56,081 nucleotides of DNA from Roseobacter sp. (GTDB lineage: Bacteria > Pseudomonadota > Alphaproteobacteria > Rhodobacterales > Rhodobacteraceae), in NCBI GenBank assembly GCA_024636495.1, contig JAGXGZ010000021.1, positions 1-56,081 on the forward strand, written 5' to 3'. The translations under genes and the position numbers were made by a program. The notes below the pieces were generated by a model. It worked only from the letters and a program-made list of their open reading frames with translations. It made no database searches and was not told the DNA's origin. How positions within the stretch are numbered: the stretch's first letter is position 1; every line of letters begins with the position of its first letter. Below are positions 1 through 9,196 of the stretch, in pieces.

Positions 1-182
1 GAGGGGTTCGGCCAAATCGGCCTTCTGCCTCTCACGAGCCAGCCTACTTCGCCTCATGAACGATCTCATCGGACTTCTTGGTATGATGGGTTTTTGCCGG
101 AAAATTATGATATCTGAAATTCGGAGTTTTTCAACACAATCAGCCCATATGGATCGATGCTGCTCTCCACTCAAATCTCGGT
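1..182. other. No gene recognised; possible mobile-element remnant
   Basis: No convincing gene lies here. The minus strand contains a short open stretch that ends in a stop near position 52, preceded by a GTTGAAAAACTCCGAATT string around 118-136. That string resembles the ends of IS5/IS1182-type elements as I remember them. This is recollection of a pattern, not a match I could check. The window may begin just inside or beside an old insertion. Confidence 0.2.
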
Positions 183-497
183 TTAACGCCAACTCCGTCT
201 CCAGCCAACTCCGATTACCCAGAGCACGGCAGCATACATAATGCTTACTGAAATCCCGCCAACAAAACCGTCGATTTGATAGAGTTTCTTCAACGGAAAG
301 CTCGCAAATAATGATAGCCCCACAAGCATACTAAGAGACCAGTTCTTGTCTGATATTTTATGGATGACTATTGGCGCCGATAGAACCGCGATTAGACCAA
401 AAAACAGGACCGCCTGTGAGTACTTTAGGCCGATTGGTACAGCAACAGCCAATGCCCCGAAAACTGCAATCATTACTCCCCAAAAGTATTTATTCAT
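183..497 (-). CDS. Small four-helix membrane protein, unknown function
   Basis: 104 residues with four hydrophobic segments (about residues 4-24, 30-46, 53-69 and 80-100) and almost no soluble part, so an inner-membrane protein. I do not recognise the family. The start is set at the ATG at 495-497 because GAGG lies four bases upstream; another in-frame ATG four codons earlier lacks such a site. Base composition is more AT-rich than the genes that follow. It stands alone, divergent from the SDR gene across about 330 bp. It could be an accessory gene tied to the possible element remnant at the window start. Confidence 0.6.
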   Translation of the reverse strand: MNKYFWGVMIAVFGALAVAVPIGLKYSQAVLFFGLIAVLSAPIVIHKISDKNWSLSMLVGLSLFASFPLKKLYQIDGFVGGISVSIMYAAVLWVIGVGWRRSWR

Positions 498-828
498 TCT
501 ACCTCGCAAAGCCTATGGAAGTGGCATGCCGATATCATGAAAAGCGGGCCTTCGCAATTGAGCCAGAAAGGGTTATTCGTCCCGCACTGCGGACCTTCAA
601 GGCGGTTCCCAAAACGCTCGTTTTTGGCACGTCCGCAAAACACCTCGTTCAACGCTGCCAAAAACCCCGTTCAAAACCAAAGTGGTTGTTGAGCCTTTTT
701 GGCGCTACCCTGATCGCAGAAATTTTGCAGCTATGGCTCAAACCCGACCTCCGCAATCTACACTAACCGACCAGCTTTATCCTTACCCCATCGCTTGAAG
801 CCCGCGCTCCCCCACCTACCTCCCTCCC
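498..828. other. Intergenic region, no gene seen
   Basis: About 330 bp between two divergent genes. No ORF with convincing start and composition, no tRNA fold and no clear terminator were seen. It should contain promoters for both neighbours, but I could not pick a -35/-10 pair with confidence. Confidence 0.5.
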
Positions 829-1494
829 ATGAAACAGATATTGATTATTGGCGCGTCGGGCGGGGTTGGATCAGCCCTTGCTTCCGCATTCGAGGGCCGT
901 GGGGACAGCGTGACCGGGCTGTCACGCTCGGTCGACGGGTTGGATTTGACCGACGAGGCGAGCGTCGAGCGGCATATCGGGGCGCTGGATGGTCCCTTTG
1001 ATGTGGTGATCGTCGCCTCTGGCGCGTTGGAGATCGACGGGGCAGAGCCCGAGAAAACCATCAAATCCATCACCCAAAAGGCGATGATGGACCAGTTTGC
1101 TTTGAACGCTGTTGGCCCCGCGCTGGTACTGCGCCACGCGCCGGATTTGCTGGCGCGTGACGGGCGCGGGGTGTTTGCGGTGCTGTCGGCGCGGGTTGGG
1201 TCGATTGGGGACAACAACATCGGCGGCTGGATCAGCTATCGCAGCGCCAAGGCGGCGGTGAACCAAATCGTACATACCAGCGCCATTGAGCTGGCGCGGT
1301 CGCACAAGCAAAGCATTTGTGTGGCGCTGCATCCCGGCACGGTGAAAACGCCGTTCACGGAAAAATATCTTGGGCGGCATCCGGCGGTCGAAGCGTCAGA
1401 GGCGGCGAAAAACCTCCTGGCGGTGATTGAGGGTTTGACGCCGGAACAGACGGGGCAGTTTTTTGATTGGGCGGGAAAGCCCGTCCAATGGTAG
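829..1494 (+). CDS. SDR-family NAD(P)-dependent oxidoreductase (CsgA/C-factor-like)
   Basis: 221-residue classical short-chain dehydrogenase. The glycine-rich nucleotide-binding loop GASGGVGSA is at residues 8-16, and the catalytic YxxxK is Y137-K141 in SYRSAKAAVN. The overall shape, with a C-terminal 'HPGTVKTPF' segment, resembles the C-factor (CsgA)-like group. The substrate cannot be told from sequence. The stop codon overlaps the start of the photolyase-family gene (ATGGTAG), so the two are translationally coupled. In related bacteria SDR genes often sit beside cryB-type photolyase genes, which suggests a shared light or stress response, but that is context only. Confidence 0.9.
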   Translation: MKQILIIGASGGVGSALASAFEGRGDSVTGLSRSVDGLDLTDEASVERHIGALDGPFDVVIVASGALEIDGAEPEKTIKSITQKAMMDQFALNAVGPALVLRHAPDLLARDGRGVFAVLSARVGSIGDNNIGGWISYRSAKAAVNQIVHTSAIELARSHKQSICVALHPGTVKTPFTEKYLGRHPAVEASEAAKNLLAVIEGLTPEQTGQFFDWAGKPVQW

Positions 1495-3017
1495 CGCGTC
1501 TGGTTCTGGTCCTTGGCGACCAGCTGTCCGAAGGGCTGAGTGCCCTGGCGGCGGCGGATAAAACCCGCGATACCGTCGTGATGGCCGAGGTGATGGACGA
1601 GGCGGGCTATGTCAAACATCACCCTAAAAAGATCGCGCTGATCTTTGCCGCGATGCGCAAATTCGCCCGCGCGCTGGAAGACGACGGCTGGAGCGTCGCC
1701 TACAGCCAGTTGGACGATACGGAAAACGCAGGCTCGATCGTGGGTGAGTTGTTGCGGCGTGCGGAACAGACCGGCGCGTCAGAGGTGATCGCGACGGAAC
1801 CCGGTGAATGGCGGCTGATCGACAAGCTGAAATACGCGCCGCTCAAGGTTGAGATTTTGCAAGACGACCGGTTTTTGGCGTCCCATTCGGAGTTTGAGGC
1901 GTGGGCCGATGGACGCAAGGCCCTGCGTATGGAATATTTTTATCGCGACATGCGCCGCAAAACCGGGCTGTTGATGCAGGGCGATAAGCCTGCGGGTGAC
2001 AAGTGGAATTTCGACCATGACAACCGCAAAGCCGCACCGGGGGATGTGACCGTGGATGGCCCGCTTCAATTCAAACCGGATGACGTGACCCGCGAGGTGC
2101 TGGATTTAGTGGGCGCGCGTTTTGGCGATCATTTTGGCGATCTTGAGCCGTTTAACTTTGCCACCACCCGCGCCGAGGCGCTGGAGGCTTTGGCGTATTT
2201 CATAAAAAACGCGCTGCCTCGGTTTGGCGATTATCAGGATGCGATGCTGAATGATCATCAGTTTCTCTATCACGCGGTGATATCGCCCTATCTGAATATA
2301 GGGCTGCTGGGGCCATTGGAGGTCTGCGAGGCGGCGGCATCGGCCTATCAGAAGGGCGATGCGCCGATCAATGCGGTCGAAGGTTTTATCCGGCAGATCA
2401 TCGGTTGGCGCGAATATGTGCGGGGCATCTATTTCCTTGAGGGGCCGGAGTATACGCAGCGCAATATTTTGCAGCAGTCGCGGGATTTGCCTGCGTTTTA
2501 CTGGGGGGCCGAGACGCGGATGAATTGCGTCGCCAAGGCGGTGAAACAGACGCAGGAACAAGCCTATGCGCATCATATTCAGCGGCTGATGGTGACGGGC
2601 AATTTCGCGCTTTTGGCCGGGATCAATCCGCATCAGGTGCATGAATGGTATCTGGCGGTCTATGCGGATGCGTTCGAGTGGGTCGAGGCCCCGAATGTCG
2701 TCGGGATGAGCCAGTTTGCCGATGGCGGGGTGATTGCGTCAAAGCCCTATGTGTCGTCGGGGGCTTACATCAATCGTATGTCGGATCATTGTAAGGCTTG
2801 TGAGTATTCGGTGAGTGCAAAGACGGGGGAAAAGGCCTGTCCTTTCAATCTGCTGTATTGGCATTTTCTGGATCGGCATCGGGACCGGTTTTCGAACAAC
2901 GCGCGGATGGGCAATATGTACCGCACCTGGGATCGGATGGATGCGGACAAACGCGAGACGGTGTTGGCTGAAGGCGATGCGTTGCTAGCGCGGCTGGACG
3001 CGGGCGAGGTGATTTGA
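1488..3017 (+). CDS. FeS-type bacterial cryptochrome/(6-4) photolyase (CryB/PhrB family)
   Basis: 509 residues from the ATG at 1488, which overlaps the SDR stop codon; an earlier in-frame start lies inside the SDR gene and is unlikely. The N-terminus (LVLVLGDQLS) is the photolyase antenna Rossmann domain, followed by the helical FAD domain. Four cysteines, C347, C435, C438 and C451, have the same spacing as the [4Fe-4S] ligands of Agrobacterium PhrB (C350, C438, C441, C454), so this is the prokaryotic FeS-BCP family that binds FAD, a lumazine antenna and an iron-sulfur cluster. The expected role is repair of (6-4) photoproducts or blue-light signalling. A Rhodobacter member (CryB) influences photosynthesis genes, but which role applies here cannot be read from sequence. 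Confidence 0.93.
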   Translation: MVARLVLVLGDQLSEGLSALAAADKTRDTVVMAEVMDEAGYVKHHPKKIALIFAAMRKFARALEDDGWSVAYSQLDDTENAGSIVGELLRRAEQTGASEVIATEPGEWRLIDKLKYAPLKVEILQDDRFLASHSEFEAWADGRKALRMEYFYRDMRRKTGLLMQGDKPAGDKWNFDHDNRKAAPGDVTVDGPLQFKPDDVTREVLDLVGARFGDHFGDLEPFNFATTRAEALEALAYFIKNALPRFGDYQDAMLNDHQFLYHAVISPYLNIGLLGPLEVCEAAASAYQKGDAPINAVEGFIRQIIGWREYVRGIYFLEGPEYTQRNILQQSRDLPAFYWGAETRMNCVAKAVKQTQEQAYAHHIQRLMVTGNFALLAGINPHQVHEWYLAVYADAFEWVEAPNVVGMSQFADGGVIASKPYVSSGAYINRMSDHCKACEYSVSAKTGEKACPFNLLYWHFLDRHRDRFSNNARMGNMYRTWDRMDADKRETVLAEGDALLARLDAGEVI

Positions 3018-3046
3018 GGTTGGTAGCAGAGAATTTTGCGCTCCGC

Positions 3047-3076
3047 GCGGGGGATATTTAAGAGCCAGAGAAGAGG
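3047..3076 (+). repeat. Intergenic repeat copy A (GGATATTT...GAAGAGG type)
   Basis: A GGGGATATTTAAGAGCCAGA block followed by GAAGAGG lies just after the photolyase stop codon. Related blocks occur at 11643, 25584 and 27135. The motif is commonly seen in Rhodobacteraceae intergenic DNA. Its function is unknown to me. Confidence 0.5.
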
Positions 3077-3099
3077 AACGCGTTGGGATATTGTAGGGG

Positions 3100-4491
3100 T
3101 TATTCGACCAAAGCGCCGTTGACCCAATTGCCAGAGGCTTCCTCGCCAGAACCATAGCGCATTGTTCCTGTGCCTTGGCGTTTTCCGTCTTGGAAAGATC
3201 CTTCGTATACATCGCCATTGGCATATGTCGCAGTGCCTTGACCTTGTATTACACCACCGACCCAACTGCCTTCGTAGACAAAGCCATCTGCCATCGTGAT
3301 CTTACCTTGCCCTTCGCGTTCACCATTGGAGAAGTTCCCTGAGTATACGGTGCCGTCCGGATAGGTTGCCGTGCCCGCGCCGTCACGTTGCCCGTCTTTC
3401 CAACCGCCCTCGTAGCGGTATCCATCAGCATAGGTCATCACGCCTTGGCCGTCGTTGCGGGCGTTCTTGAAGTCACCCTCGTAAACGATCCCGTTGGGGT
3501 AGGTCGCGGTGCCGCGCCCTTCGATGACGCCGACGGCCCAGGCACCTTCGTAGCTTGAGCCGTCAGGATAGGTGATTTTTCCCTGACCGTCGGCCAGATC
3601 ATCCCGGAAGGACCCCACATATACAGAGCCGTCAGGGTAGGTCACCTGACCTTCGCCCTCGATTTGCCCGGCAACCCAAGAGCCGCTGTAAACATAGCCG
3701 TCGGTTCCGGTGAATGTTCCCTGACCGTCACGTCGGTCATCTTTGAATGCACCCTCATAGGTGTCGCCATTGGCATAGGTAACTTTGCCTGTGCCCATGC
3801 GTTGACCTGCTACCAGATCACCTTGGTATATGTCGCCATTGGGTTGCGTCAGGGTGCCCGTGCCGTCAATCTGCCCGTCTTTCCACTGACCGACATACGT
3901 AAGGCCGTCGGGCATGTTCAGCGTGCCTGTTCCGCTTCGCTGGCCGTCTTGAATATCACCATCATAAACGGCACCATCCGGATAGGTTATCTTGCCAACA
4001 CCTTGTTTGACGCCATCGACCCAATCGCCCTGATACTCGTAGCCGCCGGACGATTGCATGACGCCCTTGCCGTGATGCTTGGCATTGCGAAAGGATCCCT
4101 CATAGCGCACGCCATTTGCATAAAGCGCCACGCCTTGGCCCATGATGGCACCGGCCTCCCATTCGCCTTCGTACGTGCCGCCATCTGCAAACGTGATGCG
4201 TCCAAAGCCGTCAGGCTTGCCCTTCGAGAAATTACCCTCGTAAATTGATCCGTTGGGAAACCGCGCTGTTCCGGCACCCCTGATTTCACCATCCACCCAC
4301 TCGCCTTCATACTCGTACCCATTGGGCAATGTGTAGGTGCCAGTGCCGTGCTGCACGCCGCCGCGAAAGGTGCCCTCGTAAATCCCGCCGTCATCGTATT
4401 GCTTGCTCATCACAGAGCCGTCCTGAGCAAAGGCCGTGAACGGGAATATGCCAAGGCAAAAGACTAGCTGGAATAGGTTCAATCGGGACAT
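3100..4491 (-). CDS. Secreted MORN-repeat protein
   Basis: 463 residues. A Sec-type signal peptide (residues 1-22, ending AFA) is followed by about 18 tandem MORN repeats of 23 residues (YEGxF/W...G.G....G) covering nearly the whole mature protein, and a short tail ending NGALVE. MORN repeats form elongated beta-hairpin arrays used for protein or membrane contact; no enzymatic domain is visible. Position 5 of the repeat alternates F and W, giving a 46-residue double repeat, with a break of register near repeats 9-10. The gene is alone on the minus strand and converges on the photolyase gene. It is probably a periplasmic or surface scaffold; the partner is unknown. Confidence 0.9.
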   Translation of the reverse strand: MSRLNLFQLVFCLGIFPFTAFAQDGSVMSKQYDDGGIYEGTFRGGVQHGTGTYTLPNGYEYEGEWVDGEIRGAGTARFPNGSIYEGNFSKGKPDGFGRITFADGGTYEGEWEAGAIMGQGVALYANGVRYEGSFRNAKHHGKGVMQSSGGYEYQGDWVDGVKQGVGKITYPDGAVYDGDIQDGQRSGTGTLNMPDGLTYVGQWKDGQIDGTGTLTQPNGDIYQGDLVAGQRMGTGKVTYANGDTYEGAFKDDRRDGQGTFTGTDGYVYSGSWVAGQIEGEGQVTYPDGSVYVGSFRDDLADGQGKITYPDGSSYEGAWAVGVIEGRGTATYPNGIVYEGDFKNARNDGQGVMTYADGYRYEGGWKDGQRDGAGTATYPDGTVYSGNFSNGEREGQGKITMADGFVYEGSWVGGVIQGQGTATYANGDVYEGSFQDGKRQGTGTMRYGSGEEASGNWVNGALVE

Positions 4492-4665
4492 GTCACTGCT
4501 TTCGAATGGAAGAGGGCCATATTGGAGCTGGCGTATTTGTTAACGCCAAGACTAAGCAATGGGTGCCAAGGGGGCAATCGTCTTTTGCAGCGCGGCGCGG
4601 CCCTTGGGCTTTCCCTTGCCGCATGATCTGCTACATCGTGGCCCAAGTTATCGAAGGATTGTCAT

Positions 4666-6324
4666 ATGACATCGCGTTTTCGCATCACGCTGGGACAATT
4701 GAACCCGACGGTCGGGGATTTGGCAGGAAACGCCAAATTGGCCCGCGAGGCTTGGGAGCAAGGCAAGCAGGCCGGAGCCGATCTGGTCGCGCTGCCCGAA
4801 ATGTTCATCACAGGCTACAATGCGCAAGATTTGGTGATGAAACACGCCTTTCAGATGGATGTCATGACCCATATCGAGGCACTGGCCATCGATTGCGCCG
4901 ATGGTCCTGCGCTGGCGATTGGTGCGCCTTGGGTCGAGGGGGCGGCACTTTATAACGCGTATCTGATCCTGAAGGGCGGCAAGATCGCCAGTCGCGTTCT
5001 CAAGCATAACCTGCCCAACGAGACCGTCTTTGACGAGGTGCGCATCTTTGACAGCGGGCCTTTGGGTGGGCCTTATTCTGTGGGCAACACCCGCATCGGC
5101 AGTCCGATTTGCGAGGATGCCTGGCACCCTGATGTTGCGGAAACCTTGGCCGAGACCGGGGCGGAGTTTTTGCTCGTGCCCAATGGATCGCCCTATTATC
5201 GCGGCAAGTTTGACACGCGGCTGAACAACATGGTTGCCCGCGTGATCGAGACCGAGCTGCCACTGATTTACCTGAACATGGTCGGCGGTCAGGACGATCA
5301 GGTGTTTGACGGGGCCAGCTTTGGTCTGAATCCGGGCGGTAAGCTGGCGTTCCAGATGCCTACGTTTGATACGCAGATCGCGCATGTCGATCTTGAGCAA
5401 GGGCCAGAGGGCTGGCGGATTGTTGAAGGTGAGAAGGCGCATTTGCCGTCCGAGTATGAACAAGATTACCGCGTCATGGTGCTGGGCCTGCGCGACTACA
5501 TGCGCAAGACCGGATTCAAGAAGGTGTTGCTGGGCCTGTCCGGCGGGATAGATTCGGCGATTGTCGCGGCGATTGCGGTGGATGCGCTGGGCGCGGATAA
5601 CGTGCGCTGTGTGATGTTGCCGTCTGAATATACCTCGCAAGCGTCGCTGGACGATGCCGAGGCCGTCGCCAAGGCGTTGGGCTGCCGCTATGACTACGTA
5701 CCAATCACGCAGGGGCGGGCGGCGATCACCGACACGCTGGCCCCGCTGTTTGAAGGCACCAAACCCGACCTGACCGAAGAAAACATCCAGTCGCGCCTGC
5801 GCGGTCTGCTGTTGATGGCGCTGAGCAACAAGTTCGGGGAAATGTTGCTGACCACGGGCAATAAATCCGAGGTCGCGGTGGGCTATGCCACGATCTATGG
5901 CGATATGTCGGGGGGCTATAACCCGATCAAAGATATGTACAAAACCCGCGTGTTCGAGACATGCCGCTGGCGCAATGAAAATCACCGCGACTGGATGATG
6001 GGGCCAATGGGCGAAGTCATCACACCGCGCATCATCGACAAACCCCCCACGGCAGAACTGCGCGAAGACCAGAAAGACAGCGATAGCTTGCCTGACTATC
6101 CTGATCTGGATGCGATGTTGGATATCTTGGTAGATCAGGACGGGTCGATTGCCGATTGCGTCGCCGCAGGCTTTGATCGCGATACCGCAAAGAAGGTCGA
6201 GCATCTGATCTACATCAGCGAATACAAGCGCTTCCAGTCCGCCCCGGGGCCGCGTCTGACCAAGGGTGCATTCTGGCTGGACCGCCGTTATCCCATCGTG
6301 AACCGCTGGCGTGATCCAAGCTGA
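4666..6324 (+). CDS. nadE: Glutamine-dependent NAD+ synthetase
   Basis: 552 residues, the usual length for the two-domain form. The N-terminal nitrilase-type glutaminase domain has the triad E45 (LPEMFITGY), K113 (VLKHNLPN) and C149 (SPICEDAW). The C-terminal ATP-pyrophosphatase domain has the PP-loop LSGGIDSA near residue 290 and the 'TTGNKSE' segment. It converts nicotinic acid adenine dinucleotide to NAD+ using glutamine-derived ammonia channelled between domains. The start at 4666 begins directly with the expected MTSRFRITLGQLN. The next gene is gltX, 67 bp downstream, and a G+C-rich inverted repeat without a T-tract lies in the gap near 6350-6377, so co-transcription is possible. Confidence 0.97.
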   Translation: MTSRFRITLGQLNPTVGDLAGNAKLAREAWEQGKQAGADLVALPEMFITGYNAQDLVMKHAFQMDVMTHIEALAIDCADGPALAIGAPWVEGAALYNAYLILKGGKIASRVLKHNLPNETVFDEVRIFDSGPLGGPYSVGNTRIGSPICEDAWHPDVAETLAETGAEFLLVPNGSPYYRGKFDTRLNNMVARVIETELPLIYLNMVGGQDDQVFDGASFGLNPGGKLAFQMPTFDTQIAHVDLEQGPEGWRIVEGEKAHLPSEYEQDYRVMVLGLRDYMRKTGFKKVLLGLSGGIDSAIVAAIAVDALGADNVRCVMLPSEYTSQASLDDAEAVAKALGCRYDYVPITQGRAAITDTLAPLFEGTKPDLTEENIQSRLRGLLLMALSNKFGEMLLTTGNKSEVAVGYATIYGDMSGGYNPIKDMYKTRVFETCRWRNENHRDWMMGPMGEVITPRIIDKPPTAELREDQKDSDSLPDYPDLDAMLDILVDQDGSIADCVAAGFDRDTAKKVEHLIYISEYKRFQSAPGPRLTKGAFWLDRRYPIVNRWRDPS

Positions 6325-6391
6325 ACGTCGCCTCATTTTCTGGACAATCTGGCCGCGCTGTGACAAGCCAGCGGCCAATCAGGAGAACTAA

Positions 6392-7717
6392 ATGACCATC
6401 ACCCGCTTCGCCCCGTCCCCCACCGGCTATATCCATGTTGGCAACCTGCGCACGGCGCTGATGAACTACATGATTGCACGCAAGAACGGCGGCACCTTTA
6501 TCCTGCGGATCGACGACACCGATCCTATCCGCAGCAAAGAGGAATATGTCGAGGGTCTGAAAGAGGATCTTACCTGGCTGGGCCTGCATTGGGACCGCGT
6601 GGAACGTCAATCCGAGCGGCTTGAAAAGTACCGTGAAGCGGCTGAAAAGCTGCGTGAAATGGGGCGGTTCTACGAGGCATGGGAAACCCCGACAGAGCTG
6701 GACCTGAAGCGCAAGAAACAGCTGAACATGGGCAAGCCACCTGTTTACGATCGCGCCGCGTTGAACCTGACCGAGGCCGAAAAAACCAAGCTGCGTGAAG
6801 AGCGTGGCCCCGGTGTCTGGCGTTTCAAGCTGGATCAGGAACGGATCGAATGGAAAGATGGTATTCTTGGCGATATCTCGATTGATGCCGCGTCGGTGTC
6901 TGACCCGGTCTTGATCCGTGCTGACGGGCAGATCCTGTACACCTTGGCGTCGGTCGTGGATGATACCGAAATGGGCGTGACCAATGTTGTGCGCGGATCG
7001 GATCACGTGACCAACACGGCGACACAGATCCAGATCATGCAGGCATTGGGCGGCGCGGTCCCCACATTTGCGCATCATTCGCTGCTGACCGGACCACAAG
7101 GCGAAGCGCTGTCAAAGCGTTTGGGCGTGTTGGCCCTGCGTGATCTGCGTGAACGCGGTGTCCAGCCGTTTGCACTGCTGTCGATCATGGCGCGGTTGGG
7201 GTCATCTGACCCTATCGAGTTGCGTACCGAAATGGAGCAACTGATCGACGGATTTGATATCGATAATTTTGGCTCTGCCCCGACCAAGTTCGACGTCGAG
7301 GATCTGTTCCCGATGACCAGCCGATATTTGCAGACATTATCGCTGCCGGACGTGGCGGACGAGATCAAAGCCCTTGGTGTGCCAGATGATAAGGCCGCGT
7401 TGTTCTGGCAGGTGACGCGCGAAAACATCACAACATTGCAAGACCTCAAAGGGTGGTGGGACATGTTCAGCAAGGGTGCTGAGCCTATGATCGCGGATGA
7501 GGACAAAGAGTTCATCACCGAGGCCATGGCACTGCTGCCCGAGGGCGAATTTGATGAAACGACATGGAGCACTTGGACCAGCGCAGTGAAAGAGCAGACA
7601 GGCCGCAAAGGCAAAACGCTGTTCATGCCGCTGCGCCTTGCGTTGACGGGGCAGGCGCAGGGGCCCGAGATGGCTTCGGTCATGCCGCTTTTGCAAGTCG
7701 TGAAGGCGCGCGGGTGA
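6392..7717 (+). CDS. gltX: Glutamyl-tRNA synthetase
   Basis: 441-residue class I aminoacyl-tRNA synthetase. The HIGH-type motif is in SPTGYIHVGNLRTAL (residues 9-23) and the KMSKS-type loop is LSKRLG near residue 240. AGGAG lies eight bases before the ATG. It charges glutamate onto tRNA-Glu, and in alphaproteobacteria a GltX copy usually also makes Glu-tRNA-Gln for GatCAB. Many Rhodobacteraceae carry two gltX genes; this one is slightly shorter than the roughly 470-residue form and may be the second paralogue, but its tRNA preference cannot be seen. Confidence 0.95.
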   Translation: MTITRFAPSPTGYIHVGNLRTALMNYMIARKNGGTFILRIDDTDPIRSKEEYVEGLKEDLTWLGLHWDRVERQSERLEKYREAAEKLREMGRFYEAWETPTELDLKRKKQLNMGKPPVYDRAALNLTEAEKTKLREERGPGVWRFKLDQERIEWKDGILGDISIDAASVSDPVLIRADGQILYTLASVVDDTEMGVTNVVRGSDHVTNTATQIQIMQALGGAVPTFAHHSLLTGPQGEALSKRLGVLALRDLRERGVQPFALLSIMARLGSSDPIELRTEMEQLIDGFDIDNFGSAPTKFDVEDLFPMTSRYLQTLSLPDVADEIKALGVPDDKAALFWQVTRENITTLQDLKGWWDMFSKGAEPMIADEDKEFITEAMALLPEGEFDETTWSTWTSAVKEQTGRKGKTLFMPLRLALTGQAQGPEMASVMPLLQVVKARG

Positions 7718-7798
7718 TCTGGCGAGGGCATCTGGGCGAAAGTTCGGGAGCCTTCGGCGAGAGTTTACTTGGCAAAATGAATATAAGGCGCGCGTGTC

Positions 7799-9196
7799 AT
7801 GGCTGACGGGCGCGCCAAATTTTTATCTGGCAACCTGTTTGGCCATGTGGCGACCATGTCTTTGATGGCATCGATCGGACTGGTTGCGGTCTTTCTAGTC
7901 GATTTTGTCGATATGATTTTCATCTCGATGTTGGGTAAGGCGGAGTTGGCAGCGGCCGTCGGCTATGCTGGCGCAATACTATTTTTTACCACGTCATTCG
8001 GGATTGGCCTGGGCATTGCCGCGGGTGCTTTGGTCGCGCGGGCCTTGGGGCAGAACGACATGGAACTGGCGCGCGAGCGAACCACCCATTCGCTTTGTTA
8101 TGGCGCGATCTTTGGGGTCATTTTTGCGCTGCTGGTGTTTCTGGCGCTGGACCCGCTGGTGCGACTGGTCGGCGCGCAAGGCGAGACGGCAGAACTGGCG
8201 GTGCATTTCTTGCAGATCGTCGTGCCTTCGGTTCCGTTTTTGATGTTGGGGATGATGGGCAGTGCTATTTTGCGTGCCCATGGCGACGCACGCCGCGCGA
8301 TGATGGCGACAATTGCCGGCGGGATCGTGAATGCGATCCTTGATCCGATCCTGATCTTCGGTTTCGGTTTGGATTTGACCGGTGCCGCCTTGGCGTCTTT
8401 TGTGGCGCGGGTGGTGATCGCTTATACTGCGCTGATGCCGATTGTGCGCCATTATGGCGGGATTGCGCGGCCAAGGCTGGGCGGCATGTGGCGCGATTTG
8501 TTTCCTGTCTTGGCGATTGCCGTGCCTGCGATTTTGACGCAAGTGGCGACCCCTGTCGGGCAGGCCTATGTCACCCGCGCCATGGCGGCCTACGGCGAAG
8601 AGGCCGTGGCAGGCATGGCGATTGTCAGCCGCATGATGCCTGTGGCTTTCGCAGTGATCTTTGCGCTATCTGGGGCCGTTGGGCCGATCATCGGGCAGAA
8701 CTTTGGCGCAGGTGATCTGGGCCGGGTCAGACGGACGTATAATGCGGGCCTTTTGTTTGCAGGGATTGTGATCATCGCGGTCTCGGCGCTACTGTTTTTG
8801 ACGCGCGGACCGCTGGCGGCTTTGTTTGATGCGGATGGCATCTCGATGACGTTGATCTTTCTGTTTTGCGGGCCGCTTTCCCTGGCGTTTTTCTTTAACG
8901 GTGTTTTGTTCGTGTCAAATGCCGCGTTCAATAATATGGGCCACCCCTATTATTCGACAGTCACAAATTGGGGCCGCAATACGATTGGGATGATCCCGCT
9001 GGTTTGGCTGGGCAGCCTGATGTTCGGCGCGCCGGGCGTGTTGATCGGGCAAGCCGCAGCGGGTGTGCTGTTTGGCGGGTTGGCCTGGGTGTTGACGCAG
9101 CGCATGTTCGCACAAGGCGGAAACCCCAAAGGGCCGCGTAAAGAGCTATTTGGCCGCGAAGGGCGCTTGATGTCGTTGCTACAACTGCGCCACTAG
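7799..9196 (+). CDS. MATE-family multidrug/toxin efflux transporter
   Basis: 465 residues with about twelve hydrophobic segments in two related halves, typical of the MATE (NorM/DinF-like) family, which exports cationic drugs or metabolites in exchange for Na+ or H+. Features visible are the N-terminal helix LMASIGLVAVFLVDFVDMIF, 'GQNFGAGD' in the second half and a basic cytoplasmic tail. The substrate is unknown. The gene converges with the following gene, and their 3' ends overlap by 18 bp. Confidence 0.93.
   Translation: MADGRAKFLSGNLFGHVATMSLMASIGLVAVFLVDFVDMIFISMLGKAELAAAVGYAGAILFFTTSFGIGLGIAAGALVARALGQNDMELARERTTHSLCYGAIFGVIFALLVFLALDPLVRLVGAQGETAELAVHFLQIVVPSVPFLMLGMMGSAILRAHGDARRAMMATIAGGIVNAILDPILIFGFGLDLTGAALASFVARVVIAYTALMPIVRHYGGIARPRLGGMWRDLFPVLAIAVPAILTQVATPVGQAYVTRAMAAYGEEAVAGMAIVSRMMPVAFAVIFALSGAVGPIIGQNFGAGDLGRVRRTYNAGLLFAGIVIIAVSALLFLTRGPLAALFDADGISMTLIFLFCGPLSLAFFFNGVLFVSNAAFNNMGHPYYSTVTNWGRNTIGMIPLVWLGSLMFGAPGVLIGQAAAGVLFGGLAWVLTQRMFAQGGNPKGPRKELFGREGRLMSLLQLRH

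Noticed and set aside
4648..6378. 576-codon open frame antisense to nadE
   Set aside because: It mirrors the codon structure of nadE, has no domain resemblance and is Arg/His/Gln-rich as expected for a shadow of G+C-rich coding DNA.
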